Counted from the first letter of the stretch, positions 26,342-35,220 are shown. The stretch: 64,000 bases of DNA from JALZAQ01 sp038253885 (GCA_038253885.1 JBBSGP010000005.1:40739-104738), one strand, 5' to 3'. Notes: generated from the sequence alone by a model not told the origin. A program made the numbers and translations.

Positions 26342-27715
26342 TTAGTAGGCGCTCCCGATGCGGTAGACGATAGAAGGGCGGCCGGCCTCCACCTGGAAGG
26401 ACGACGACAGCATAACGGCTTGCTCTGGCGTCTCGAAAGCGCCGGCGTAGATGTTAGCATTGCCGTCATCCTGGAGCAGCGCGTATGCCGGCAGACCCTT
26501 CGCGCGCCAGGCGCGCACGTGGGTCTCAGCCACATCGCGGGGCAACCCCGACTCGACCAGCAGAGCAAACGGCGTTCTCAGCACCCGGCCGCGAGTGGCT
26601 GTCAGGACTTTTCTCCGCCGCAAGGCGGTCAGAAGCGAATCGGCGCCGCTACGAGTCCGGAAAGCGCCGACGTGCACCCGGTACCACCGTGCTTCATCGG
26701 CCCCGTTCCGCAGCACGACCGGCGACACCGTGGCGGCGGGCATGACGCGGGCATCCCCATCGACGATCATTGCATTCGCGCCGGTGAAGGTGCTGTAGTT
26801 GCCATCGAACATTACCGACCACGCGTCGGCCCTGTCGACATCGGCCGGATCGGACACCGTGGCTGCGCCGCCATTGTTGGCGCTGGTGTCGCGCGCGAGC
26901 GAATCCGCAACTGGCACGGCGCCATCGGCGGCGGTGACGGCAGCAGGCGCGATCGCGACGGCGGTGGCGACCGGTCTCGGAACCGGCGCCGGGGCGGGTC
27001 GTTTCAGGATCCAGAAGAGTCCGGCGATGGCCGCGGCGAGGACGATCAGCGCCGCCTGGCCGAGCAACCGGAGCCGGCCTGACGCGTGGGTGGGCGTGTT
27101 GAACACCGCCGCGAGTGCGGCGTCGTTGATCGGCGGACCGGTGGTCGATTCTCCCGGCGAGGCGACCCGCAGGAGAATCCGACCGGGAACGCTCAGACGG
27201 GCGCCCCCGACCACCACCGCGCCATCGGTCGCGGCCACCAGGTCGTTCAACGTCGTCGCGTCGGGCGGCACCACGATCATAAGCAGTGCGTCCACTTCCC
27301 GGAATCCGCTCGCGAGCTTGCGCCACCGGTCGCTGCGCAACACGGCGTCGTGGTCGATCGGCCCCGCCCCGCTGGGCAGCACGAAGAGGTTCTTCGCCGG
27401 GTCGATGGGATGCGCCACTTTACTGAGCGAGACTCCATACACGAAGCTGTCGATCAGCCCGTGGGCCATGTCCGCGGGGACGAGCCGTTGAAGCGATGGA
27501 AGCTCCCCGACGAGATCACCGATCGCGACCCGGCGCCGACGCGCCTGCATGCGGCCGATGCCGAGCGCCACCTGCGCGGCGATGTCGGGATTATCACCGA
27601 CGACGATCGCGGAATTGCACCGATCGAGCGAAGCCGCATTCCGGCGGCCTTCTTCCTCCCAGACCGAGATCGCGGGAGTGAAGGGTGGCGTGCTGGTATC
27701 GAGTGGCAGCGTCAC
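26342..27715 (-). CDS. SPOR-domain membrane protein
   Basis: 457 residues. The N-terminal ~210 residues are cytoplasmic and resemble a degenerate P-loop or receiver-like fold (SAIVVGDNPDIAAQVALGIG, LLMIVVPPDATTLNDLV). A single TM segment (LLGQAALIVLAAAIAGLFWIL, about 225-245) is followed by a Pro/Ala linker and a C-terminal SPOR-type domain (RWYRVHVGAFRTRSGADSLLTALRRR, NIYAGAFETPEQA). SPOR domains bind denuded septal peptidoglycan, so a cell-division or envelope role is plausible. The GTG start directly follows the stop of the upstream SPOR lipoprotein; smc follows directly. Confidence 0.7.
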   Translation of the reverse strand: MTLPLDTSTPPFTPAISVWEEEGRRNAASLDRCNSAIVVGDNPDIAAQVALGIGRMQARRRRVAIGDLVGELPSLQRLVPADMAHGLIDSFVYGVSLSKVAHPIDPAKNLFVLPSGAGPIDHDAVLRSDRWRKLASGFREVDALLMIVVPPDATTLNDLVAATDGAVVVGGARLSVPGRILLRVASPGESTTGPPINDAALAAVFNTPTHASGRLRLLGQAALIVLAAAIAGLFWILKRPAPAPVPRPVATAVAIAPAAVTAADGAVPVADSLARDTSANNGGAATVSDPADVDRADAWSVMFDGNYSTFTGANAMIVDGDARVMPAATVSPVVLRNGADEARWYRVHVGAFRTRSGADSLLTALRRRKVLTATRGRVLRTPFALLVESGLPRDVAETHVRAWRAKGLPAYALLQDDGNANIYAGAFETPEQAVMLSSSFQVEAGRPSIVYRIGSAY

Positions 27716-29224
27716 CTACGGTGCTCCCTCGTAGATCCAATAGGACCGTCCCGTCGAGCCCGCCACCCTCTCCGCTTCCGCCCGGGAGGCGTAGGGGCCA
27801 CTCACAACCCGGAAGATCGTCACCCCTTCTCTGGTCGTCGACACGATATGGGGCGGCACTCCGTTCACCGAGATTCCACGCGCACTCTCGCGCGCCGCCG
27901 GCTCGGATCGGAGAGCGGCGAATTGGACCGTGAACATGCTGCCGCGTGCCGGGGCGCTATCGCGGGGGACGGAGCGCATCGCCGTCGGGGCGCTCTCTGG
28001 CGCGACCGACTGGGTGTCGCGGCCCGGCACCTGCCCCGCGAACGGATTGCTCGCCGTGTCCGGTCCACCACTGTCGGAGCCCGCGAACGTCACTGGCTCG
28101 TCGAGCCCGGCGCGCCGCGGCCGGAAGCCGTTCCATGCCACGACCATCCAGAGGTCGGCCCCTCCGCCCCTCACCAGCGTGCGGGGATGCAGCGTCTGGC
28201 CATCGATGAAGAGCACGTCCTTCATGTGCAGCAGCGCGATCGAGCCGTCGGGCGTCACCAACGGAAGGTCGCTCCGCCACGCCGTGCGCGTCATGCCGAC
28301 CAGCTCGTTGGTTGCGACCGCGATAACCCAGGCGGAGTCCCCACGATCCGGTCGCGCGAGCACGTACCGGCCGGTGGGGTCCATCCGCAACTCGGCGGCA
28401 CCTCCCGGCAAGGTGATGCGCGACTCGATGCTGCTGGAATACCTGTCCACGACGACGATCTCGTGCCGTCCCGCAAGCGCGGCGTAGATCCGATCGCCGC
28501 TCGGAGTCGTGACGAGCGACGTGACGGTCGAATCGAGCTTCACCGTCGAGACGGTCGACAGATCCTTGGCGCGGACCCCGATCATCCCGTCATCGACAGC
28601 GAGGTACAGCCGGTCACCGGACTGGGAGCCGATCACCCGTGTCGCGTGCGCGACCACGGTGGTGTCGATGACGTTGGTGTTGGGGGGATGGAGATGCCAG
28701 ATCGTCGTGCGGCCATCGCGGTCTCCCAGCACGAGCAGGGTGCCGTCGCGAAGCGGAACGACGTCGCGGACCCGGGCCGTGGAACGAAAACGCCAGGCCG
28801 TGTCGGATGGGGTGATCCGCCGGACATCGCCTTTGGGACCGATTCCGTAGATCGCCGCCCCGTCTGTGGACACGGGCCGGGCGAGCTTCGCGCCGGATTC
28901 CCGACTCACGCCGCCGAGCCGGAGGTCGAGGCGCAGCGGCGTGCCCTTGGCATCGACGGCCGCCACCGACCCCGCGTTCTCGTCGAATGCGAGCAACCGC
29001 TCCACCGGGGGCAGGCGATCTGCTGAGCTCCAGACGGCCGAGTCCAGCCTGGGGTAGGCATACGCCCGCGCCGCCCCGCCGGCCCGCGGCAGTCGCAGGA
29101 CCAGCACGTCGGGGCCACGCATGGTGGCGGAAGCGGAGGGGGCCTGGCCGGCGGCGGGTGGAGGGGTGCGGTCGGATGGGCCGCACGCCGCCAGCACGAG
29201 CGCCAACGCGAGGTGCGTTCGCAC
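27716..29224 (-). CDS. SPOR-domain lipoprotein with beta-propeller-like body
   Basis: 502 residues from the GTG at 29224. The lipobox LVLAAC places the lipidated Cys at residue 14. Residues 35-370 consist of repeated WD40/YVTN-type strands (for example GDRIYAALAGRHEIVVVDRYSSSIESRI and MDPTGRYVLARPDRGDSAWVIAV, each a propeller blade). A Ser/Pro linker leads to a C-terminal SPOR domain (FTVQFAALRSEPAARESAR, FRVVSGPYASRAEAERVA). Probably outer-membrane anchored and bound to septal peptidoglycan. Forms a pair with the next SPOR gene. Confidence 0.75.
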   Translation of the reverse strand: MRTHLALALVLAACGPSDRTPPPAAGQAPSASATMRGPDVLVLRLPRAGGAARAYAYPRLDSAVWSSADRLPPVERLLAFDENAGSVAAVDAKGTPLRLDLRLGGVSRESGAKLARPVSTDGAAIYGIGPKGDVRRITPSDTAWRFRSTARVRDVVPLRDGTLLVLGDRDGRTTIWHLHPPNTNVIDTTVVAHATRVIGSQSGDRLYLAVDDGMIGVRAKDLSTVSTVKLDSTVTSLVTTPSGDRIYAALAGRHEIVVVDRYSSSIESRITLPGGAAELRMDPTGRYVLARPDRGDSAWVIAVATNELVGMTRTAWRSDLPLVTPDGSIALLHMKDVLFIDGQTLHPRTLVRGGGADLWMVVAWNGFRPRRAGLDEPVTFAGSDSGGPDTASNPFAGQVPGRDTQSVAPESAPTAMRSVPRDSAPARGSMFTVQFAALRSEPAARESARGISVNGVPPHIVSTTREGVTIFRVVSGPYASRAEAERVAGSTGRSYWIYEGAP

Positions 29225-29237
29225 GGATCTAAGCTAG

Positions 29238-29288
29238 GGAGGGAGCGTAAGCCGGTCAATCAGATCGTCAACCAAGCTCGCTCCCTCC
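29238..29288 (-). other. 10-bp perfect inverted repeat between operon genes
   Basis: GGAGGGAGCG (29238-29247) and CGCTCCCTCC (29279-29288) are perfect inverted arms with a 31-nt loop, filling most of the 74-bp gap between the peptidase/propeller/barrel gene and the SPOR lipoprotein gene. In mRNA sense the second arm ends 13 nt before the GTG start. No T tract follows, so an attenuator, processing site or translational control hairpin is more likely than an intrinsic terminator. Confidence 0.5.
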
Positions 29289-29298
29289 GGCACCGCTC

Positions 29299-32200
29299 TC
29301 AGTAGCTCGGCCCGAGCGAGAACTGCCAGTAGGGCTTCTTGTTCACCGCGTCGTGCGGGTACGAGTAATCCCAGCGGAGGATGGCGAAGCCGAACAGATT
29401 GACTCGCACGCCGTACCCATGGCTGGTGAGCAGATAACGCTGGGTGGACGCGTCATAGGAGCTGTTGCGTGTTCCGTTCACACCCTGGCCGCCGAACCAG
29501 GCCAGTCCCGCGTCGTAGAATACGAGCCCCTCGATCGGAGGGAGCGCGATGGGCAGACCGAATGCCTGGCCGCGCAGCAACGGGAAACGCAGCTCGGCGT
29601 TGCCCACCACGATGCGGCTGCCCAGCAGCGGCGAGCATTTGTAGTACAGCGTCGTGGATCCGGTCGCGCAGCCGGCGGTGCGGAAGGTCTCGCGATCGTA
29701 TCCACGAATGATATCGGGATAGCCGATGTACTTGCGAAGGCTGTCCGCGTCCGGCCCGATGTTGAGGCTCGCGAGCCCGCGCGTGGCAACGGTCAGGTAG
29801 TTGAAGATGATGGGATCGTAGCGCCGATAGTCGGCCAGGTACTCCACCCAGCGGAAGTTGCCGACAGTGGGTGTCACCTGAAAGCGATAGCGCCGCCCCG
29901 AGATGGGCCCGGTGTACCCGAACAGGGTGTTGTCCGAGATGTAGCCGAGATAGGGCTCCAGGTAATTGACCGTTCGATTGTTGACCGTGCTGTCCAGCAC
30001 CAGACCTGAGGTGCCGCCGGTCGCCGGATCGAAGAACTGACTGACGAACAAGTCGGACCGCGACAAACTGGTGAGGCGTGTGCCGAGCTCGAACCGGCTG
30101 AAGCGATTGAGCGGGTAGATGCCCACGCCAAAGGCCTGGCGCTGGATGTAGCGAGTGAGGACCTCCGTCTCCTGCTGAAATCCCTGCGAGGTCGTGGTCA
30201 GCGTGGCGAACTGTGCGAAGTAGAATGGTTGCTGGTAGAGTCCCGCCGAGTACTGGAAGCGGTGCGAGAGGTTTGTGTACTGGGCGAGATACAGCCCTTC
30301 GCTGACGCTGCCGTTGATCTCGCCGGCGAAGGCGAGATGCTGGTTCCCCAGTAGATCACTGAGGACGATCGCGGTCCCACCGTACACGCCGCTGCCGAGC
30401 GTGTTGTTCGTGTACCCGACGCTGGGCCGGGCGATGTAGTCCGGGGAGAAGCGCGTGCGGTAGGCGTACTCCTTGAACTTCGACGTGTCGGGCAGCGAAT
30501 ACGCTGCGCTGTCGAGCAGTGCGGCGACGCTCACGGCTCCCTTCGCGGTGCTCCGCTCGGCGGTCCCGGGAGTCTGATCGGACGCCCTGATGCCGGCTGG
30601 CGAGCGGTAGAGCGACGTCGCGCCGTTGGCGGAGCTGTCGCTTCGTGGCAGCTCCGTCCTGGCGATGGAGGCGCTGTCCACGATCGTCGCCTGCTTCGCC
30701 ACCACCGATGGAGTGGGGTCATGGTAGGGCGACTTCTTGAGGAGGCGAGGGTTATCGATCGTCCAGACCGTGTACGCGCCGTTCTCGAAGTTGTTGAATG
30801 CGAGCCGGTCTGCCTTCCGCGCCCAGCTGATCGCCGGACTGGCCTCGGTGAACGACGACACGCCACCGACAACGTTCGTGAGCTGGAAATGCTGCTGTGT
30901 TCCCAGGTCGTAGAGGAACACGTTCTGAATACCGGAACGATCGGAGACGTAGGCGATGGAGCGACCGTCGGGCGCCCACTGTGGATTGATGTTCAGCCCC
31001 GCCTGTCCAGGTAGCACCTCGATGCGTCCATCCTCGATGTGGTAGAGAGTGATGCGCATCCGGTTGTACTTGAGGAGGTCGAAATTGGTGACCGGGCCAC
31101 GATCGCTGGAGAACGCGATGGTCTTGCCGTCCGGCGACCACTGGGCCTGCAGGTCGCCGTAACGATCCTTGGTGAGCTGGCGGAGACCCGTTCCGTCGCT
31201 GTTGACCATGTACAGATCGGAGATGCCGCCGAGTCCTCCCGAGAAGACCAGCCGCGTTCCATCCGGGGACCAGGTCGGTCCGGCGACGGTCTCCAGCGGG
31301 CTGTCGATGCGCCGCACGATGCGCCGGCTGGCCAGATCGAGGATGTACAGGACGTCCTTGCCTTCCCGCTGTGCGGTGAAGGCCAGTTGCTTTCCGTTCG
31401 GGGAGAAGGAACTCTGAGAGTAGATGAGCTGCAGTTCCTCGACGTTGGGATCGAGGGTGCTCTTCACCAGGCGCTTGATGCGCTTGCCGGTGCGGGCGTC
31501 CCCCAGCCAGAGGTCGATGAAGACTTCGCCGCGCAAAAAATTGCCGTTCGACAGGAAGGCGATGTAGTTCCCGTCGTCCGACAGCACCGGCGCCACGAAC
31601 ACCTCGCCGCCGCTCCGCCGCTCGGTGAGGAGGGGCTTGGCGATCTTGCGCGCACGCTCGAGCTGGGCGATCTGCGGGAGGTGCTGAACCTGCATCGCCT
31701 CGCGCCATTCGTCGCTCAGCTCTTCCAGCGACTTGCCGAGCTCCCGCTTGAAGGCGCGTTCGATCCCCACGTTCGGGACCGCGTTCATGATATTGCCGAT
31801 GACTTCGTCGCCCCACCGCTGGCCGATATACGCCCACAGCGCCTCGCCGAACCGGTACGGAAAATAGCGATCCGGCCTCTGGGTCATCTGCTCGATGGAC
31901 GGCAGGCTGGTGTTGAGCGCGGCGTCGCGAATCCACGTAGCGGTGAACGGGTCAACGGGTCCGATCGAGAGGTACTCGGCCATGCCTTCCGCAAACCAGC
32001 CCGGCGGATTGATCTGCGCCAGAACCTGGAGGCCAGCACCTGCTTTCCCCCGGGCGAAGATGTCGTACTGGAACTCGTGCACCATCTCGTGAGTGAGCAC
32101 GTGCTGGAAGCTGCCGTAGTCCCCGGTGAAGTAGAGGAGGATGCGATGACGCTGTGCCTCGGTGACTCCCTGGACGCTCTCGCCGAGGTCGCCCAGCACG

Positions 32201-32511
32201 TTGTTCTCGCCGAAATCCGCGCGAGACGAGTAGATCACGATCGGCTTCTTTTCGCGGAACTCGTGCTGCAGAACGCGTGAGAGTTGAGCGTAGGCCCGCT
32301 CTGCCATCCGCCCCGCGTCCACGGCGGCGGCGTGCTCGATCGGATAGTAGTGGATCAGGAAGTGATCGGTCTCGAGGACGCGCCACTCGAAGTGGTCGTA
32401 CTGAACCTGGTTCTTCCCGAAATACGACTGGGCCGCCACCGGGCGACCGGCGAGGCCGACCAGGGACGCCAGGACGAGGGCCGATCCGACCCGTGTCACG
32501 TGTGCTCTCAC
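29299..32511 (-). CDS. Secreted fusion: gluzincin (peptidase MA-like) domain, TolB-like propeller and outer-membrane barrel
   Basis: 1070 residues from the GTG at 32511, which overlaps the rsfS stop as GTGA; this start yields a clean signal peptide (about 28 residues, ending RPVAAQ). Residues 35-275: metallopeptidase with HEMVH (His141, Glu142, His145) and a downstream GWFAEGMAEYLS Glu ligand. Residues 300-640: TolB/WD40-type repeats (FSPNGKQLAFTAQ, WSPDGTRLVFSGG, WSPDGKTIAFSSD, WAPDGRSIAYVSD). Residues ~740-1070: aromatic-rich beta-strands resembling a BamA/surface-antigen barrel (GIYPLNRFSRFELG, FRFPLLRGQAFGLP). Likely an outer-membrane protein with a periplasmic peptidase/propeller. Substrate unknown. 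Confidence 0.8.
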   Translation of the reverse strand: MRAHVTRVGSALVLASLVGLAGRPVAAQSYFGKNQVQYDHFEWRVLETDHFLIHYYPIEHAAAVDAGRMAERAYAQLSRVLQHEFREKKPIVIYSSRADFGENNVLGDLGESVQGVTEAQRHRILLYFTGDYGSFQHVLTHEMVHEFQYDIFARGKAGAGLQVLAQINPPGWFAEGMAEYLSIGPVDPFTATWIRDAALNTSLPSIEQMTQRPDRYFPYRFGEALWAYIGQRWGDEVIGNIMNAVPNVGIERAFKRELGKSLEELSDEWREAMQVQHLPQIAQLERARKIAKPLLTERRSGGEVFVAPVLSDDGNYIAFLSNGNFLRGEVFIDLWLGDARTGKRIKRLVKSTLDPNVEELQLIYSQSSFSPNGKQLAFTAQREGKDVLYILDLASRRIVRRIDSPLETVAGPTWSPDGTRLVFSGGLGGISDLYMVNSDGTGLRQLTKDRYGDLQAQWSPDGKTIAFSSDRGPVTNFDLLKYNRMRITLYHIEDGRIEVLPGQAGLNINPQWAPDGRSIAYVSDRSGIQNVFLYDLGTQQHFQLTNVVGGVSSFTEASPAISWARKADRLAFNNFENGAYTVWTIDNPRLLKKSPYHDPTPSVVAKQATIVDSASIARTELPRSDSSANGATSLYRSPAGIRASDQTPGTAERSTAKGAVSVAALLDSAAYSLPDTSKFKEYAYRTRFSPDYIARPSVGYTNNTLGSGVYGGTAIVLSDLLGNQHLAFAGEINGSVSEGLYLAQYTNLSHRFQYSAGLYQQPFYFAQFATLTTTSQGFQQETEVLTRYIQRQAFGVGIYPLNRFSRFELGTRLTSLSRSDLFVSQFFDPATGGTSGLVLDSTVNNRTVNYLEPYLGYISDNTLFGYTGPISGRRYRFQVTPTVGNFRWVEYLADYRRYDPIIFNYLTVATRGLASLNIGPDADSLRKYIGYPDIIRGYDRETFRTAGCATGSTTLYYKCSPLLGSRIVVGNAELRFPLLRGQAFGLPIALPPIEGLVFYDAGLAWFGGQGVNGTRNSSYDASTQRYLLTSHGYGVRVNLFGFAILRWDYSYPHDAVNKKPYWQFSLGPSY

Positions 32512-32885
32512 GCGCCCGCTCCTTGATGGTCCAGCACGAGGGTGTCCGCGTCGCTCCACAGCCTCTCGAGCTGATAGAACTCCCGCAGGACGGGATGGAA
32601 GACATGCACAACGAAATCGACGTAATCGAGCAGCACCCAGCGTCCCTGCTGCATACCTTCGACATGGTGCACCCGGACGCCCGCGCTCTTCAGTCTCTCG
32701 AGCACGTGTTCGGCGATGGAGCGCACGTGGGTGTCGGACGTACCGCTGGCGATCACGAAGAAATCGGTGGCGTCGGTTAGGCGTGCGAGGTTGAGGACAA
32801 TGACGTTGTTCGCCTTGAGATCGAGGCACAGCGTGGCGGCGCGGCGGGCCTGATCTGCGTTGGGGAGGGCGGGTCGTTCTACCAT
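32508..32885 (-). CDS. rsfS: Ribosome silencing factor RsfS
   Basis: 125 residues, DUF143/RsfS fold: LDLKANNVIVLNLARLTDATDFFVIASGTSDTHV in overlapping blocks, EGMQQGRWVLLDY-DFVVHVF and the FY-LE-LW-DA ending. Binds uL14 on the 50S subunit and blocks subunit joining in starved cells. ATG at 32885 with only a weak GGA upstream; it overlaps a candidate small gene, suggesting translational coupling. Genes upstream encode ribosomal proteins. Confidence 0.94.
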   Translation of the reverse strand: MVERPALPNADQARRAATLCLDLKANNVIVLNLARLTDATDFFVIASGTSDTHVRSIAEHVLERLKSAGVRVHHVEGMQQGRWVLLDYVDFVVHVFHPVLREFYQLERLWSDADTLVLDHQGAGA

Positions 32886-33091
32886 TCGTATCCGGTTTGA
32901 ATCGTGATTCCCGTAAAACAGTTAGAGCATGGAAAGGTTCCGCGATGCGGATACGTGTCAGGCCGCCGGGTCGCACACGCCGCAACCCCACAGACAGACC
33001 CCGTGGTGCCAAGTATCGTCAACGCGATGACGAGCGCCAGGCGCGTACTCCACGTTGCCGCTCCCATCATGGACACCGAGCTCGTCCTCAC
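32879..33091 (-). CDS. Candidate small single-TM protein between rplI and rsfS
   Basis: 70 codons from a GTG 4 nt after the rplI stop (or 63 from the ATG at 33070), ending inside the rsfS start (GAATGGTAG). The predicted product has one hydrophobic helix (LALVIALTILGTTGSVCGVAAC) and four cysteines. In favour: the exact fit between operon neighbours and the absence of a ribosome binding site for rsfS. Against: no recognised family, a poor ribosome binding site of its own, and a drop in third-position GC in the last 30 codons. It could equally be a 210-bp spacer. Confidence 0.3.
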   Translation of the reverse strand: MRTSSVSMMGAATWSTRLALVIALTILGTTGSVCGVAACATRRPDTYPHRGTFPCSNCFTGITIQTGYEW

Positions 33092-33095
33092 CCTG

Positions 33096-33542
33096 CTACT
33101 GCTTTATCACCCAGACCCTCACCTCGGGCTTCACGTCCGCATGGAGACGGATGGGAACCTTGTAGACGCCCAGCGACTTGATCGGCTCGTGCAGGTCGAT
33201 CTGGCGCTTCTCGATCTCGGGAAATCCCTGCGCGTGGAGCTGCTGTGCGATGTCGGCGGCGGTAACGGAGCCGAAGAGCTTCTCCTCGTCCCCGACGCGC
33301 GCCGAGAAGGTGAGGGAGAGCTGGGCGAGCCGGTCGGCGACCGCCTGAGCGGAATTGCGGCGCTCGCCTTCGGCCGCTTCCAGTCGCGCCCGTTCCTGCG
33401 CGATTCTCTTGCGATTGCCCGGCGTTGCCTCGTAAGCCAGGCCCCGCGGAAGGAGATAGTTGCGGGCATATCCGGCCGAGACCTGGACGATGTCTCCGGG
33501 GTGCCCGACGTTCTCGATGGCTTGGCGCAGAATGACTTCCAT
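33096..33542 (-). CDS. rplI: 50S ribosomal protein bL9
   Basis: 148 residues. Starts MEVILRQAIENVGHPGD with the N-terminal domain motif VSAGYARNYLLPRGLAYEAT, a long connecting helix (about 45-75), and the C-terminal domain with LFGSVTAADIAQQL and IKSLGVYKVPIRLH. Full length for bL9. Sits 21 bp after the DUF2232 gene in the rpsF-rpsR-DUF2232-rplI order. Confidence 0.96.
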   Translation of the reverse strand: MEVILRQAIENVGHPGDIVQVSAGYARNYLLPRGLAYEATPGNRKRIAQERARLEAAEGERRNSAQAVADRLAQLSLTFSARVGDEEKLFGSVTAADIAQQLHAQGFPEIEKRQIDLHEPIKSLGVYKVPIRLHADVKPEVRVWVIKQ

Positions 33543-33563
33543 GGGAATCTCCGAACGAGCGTT

Positions 33564-34601
33564 TTAGGTGGATCGGGGTTGGTCAGCCGATGGGCCGGCG
33601 GGACCACGCCGGCGCAGATCGAACCAGGTATCGTTCACTCCCAGAGCGAGCGCCGCAGCCACGGTGAGTGGCCCGGCGAGCACTCCGGCGAGGATCATCG
33701 CCACGCGCAGGGGTCGCGTGAGCCGTCTGCCATGCCAGGCGATCACCCCCAGCCCGCGCCAGAAATACAGAGCCGAGAAGAACAGCAGCAGGTTGAGGCC
33801 CCATTGTCTCAGTCTGCCCAGGCCGGGGATCACCGCCATTGTGATCCCGGCCACCAGTCCCCAGATCATCTGGTCGTTGAATCGAAAGTCGCGTAGTGAT
33901 CCGAGTGGCGCTCCCAGGCGCGTTCGGCTCAATCGATGGTAGATCGCCCACGCGAGAGTACACGCCACCAGAGATTCGAGCGCCAGGAGCGCGACGAAAA
34001 GCTGCGCCGCGAACACGGACGACTCGCCGGACAGACGCAGTTGCGTGTCCACAATATCCCGTGATTCTGGCCGCGCCGCGGCCATGCGCTCCAGGTAGAC
34101 GGCGAGTAGGCCGTTTCGCGCCGCGAATTGCTCGGCGAACAGCTGCTGAGCGCGGATCGGCGCCACCCGCCCAACGCCAACAAGGATCCACGACAGGATC
34201 AGCGCCAGTCCGACCGCCGCGAGCGCGCGGGACAGGAGCCGCCGTTGCGATCCCAGAGCTGACACCAGGCCAAACGTGCCGGCGACGAGCAAACCCCAGC
34301 CCCGAGCGAGGTCGTCGTACGACTGGGGGCCGCGCGCCGACGTCCGAGCCAGGGCGACCGCTGCCAGCATCACCCAGACCACGGCAAGGCCGAGCGGTCC
34401 GCCGCGGAGCCACCCGGCGACGAAGCAAACCGCGACGAGCGGCAGCAGCAGCCACAGCGTCTGATCGATCGGCACGACAGAAGGCGGATTGACCAAGCCT
34501 ACCGGGATCGGCACGACGGGCACCAGCAGGAATGCCGCGAGGCCGACGGCCACACCTGCCCAGCCGTGCTCCCGCGGTGCCGGCGCGAGACCCTCGTCCA
34601 T
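33564..34601 (-). CDS. DUF2232/YybS-like polytopic membrane protein
   Basis: 345 residues from the ATG at 34601, 2 nt after the rpsR stop. About 8 hydrophobic segments (for example VGLAAFLLVPVVPIPVG, TLWLLLPLVAVCFVAGW, WGLVAGITMAVIPGLG, LLLFFSALYFWRGLGVI). The DUF2232 family is often located beside rplI (YybS in Bacillus), which supports the call. Molecular function unknown. The C-terminus is basic and cytoplasmic-looking. Confidence 0.7.
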   Translation of the reverse strand: MDEGLAPAPREHGWAGVAVGLAAFLLVPVVPIPVGLVNPPSVVPIDQTLWLLLPLVAVCFVAGWLRGGPLGLAVVWVMLAAVALARTSARGPQSYDDLARGWGLLVAGTFGLVSALGSQRRLLSRALAAVGLALILSWILVGVGRVAPIRAQQLFAEQFAARNGLLAVYLERMAAARPESRDIVDTQLRLSGESSVFAAQLFVALLALESLVACTLAWAIYHRLSRTRLGAPLGSLRDFRFNDQMIWGLVAGITMAVIPGLGRLRQWGLNLLLFFSALYFWRGLGVIAWHGRRLTRPLRVAMILAGVLAGPLTVAAALALGVNDTWFDLRRRGPAGPSADQPRST

Positions 34602-34603
34602 CG

Positions 34604-34825
34604 CTACTGCTGGTGCCCTCGAATGTAAGGAATGAGGGCGAGGTAGCGCGCTCGCTTGATCGAAGTGGCGAGTTGTCGCTGGTGGCGAGCGCACACGCCG
34701 CTCAGCCGACTCGGCAGGATCTTGCCCGTATCGGTGATGAACCGGCCGAGCGTGCGGTCGTCCTTGTAGTCGATGAATCGCACGCGCGACTCGCAGAACG
34801 GACAGCTCTTCTGGGGTCGGCGCAT
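34604..34825 (-). CDS. rpsR: 30S ribosomal protein bS18
   Basis: 73 residues: CPFC near the N-terminus, YKD-LGRFITDTGKILPSRLSGVCARHQRQ, and the basic KRARYLALIPYI ending. Binds 16S rRNA with bS6. The ATG follows the rpsF stop by one base. No ssb gene lies between rpsF and rpsR, unlike many bacteria. Confidence 0.97.
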   Translation of the reverse strand: MRRPQKSCPFCESRVRFIDYKDDRTLGRFITDTGKILPSRLSGVCARHQRQLATSIKRARYLALIPYIRGHQQ

Positions 34826-34826
34826 G

Positions 34827-35192
34827 TTAATCCTCGTCCTCGTCGTCGTCGTCCTTTCGAGTGCGGCCGGCGGCGATATCCTCTTCGCTCATCGGCGGCG
34901 CGCCGACTTCGTGCTCGTGTAGCGTGAGGAGATAGCGAACCACTCCCTCGTCGAGCTTGAGGGCGCGCTCGTACTCGGGCAGCGCAACCGGATCGATGCT
35001 GTAATGCGCGATGACGTAATAGCCGTTCTCGCGCGACCCGATGGGGTAGGCGAGCTGACGGCGGCCCCAGTGATCCACGGCGATCTCGCCGGTGGCACTC
35101 AGGAGGCCATGGAATCGGGTGAGCTTGTCGGCGATGGCGGCGTCTTCGAGGGTAGAGTCGAAGATGTATACCGCCTCGTACTGGCGAGGCAC
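34827..35192 (-). CDS. rpsF: 30S ribosomal protein bS6
   Basis: 121 residues from the GTG at 35192 with GGGAG upstream. YEAVYIFDSTLEDAAI, a WGRRQLAYPI core and NGYYVIAHYSIDP are characteristic; the tail is acidic (DDDDEDED). Partner of bS18. First gene of the long minus-strand chain; its leader carries a GC-rich hairpin that could be an autoregulatory site. Confidence 0.96.
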   Translation of the reverse strand: MPRQYEAVYIFDSTLEDAAIADKLTRFHGLLSATGEIAVDHWGRRQLAYPIGSRENGYYVIAHYSIDPVALPEYERALKLDEGVVRYLLTLHEHEVGAPPMSEEDIAAGRTRKDDDDEDED

Positions 35193-35220
35193 GTCTGTGT
35201 TCTCCCTGTGGTCATGGCCG

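Noticed and set aside
27086..29026. 646-codon open frame on the plus strand opposite the two SPOR genes
   Set aside because: Antisense GC-rich shadow; Arg/His-rich composition without motifs, while the minus-strand SPOR/propeller genes are well supported.
33824..33848. GGGATCAC/GTGATCCC inverted repeat
   Set aside because: Lies within the DUF2232 coding sequence and encodes conserved membrane residues; no regulatory context.
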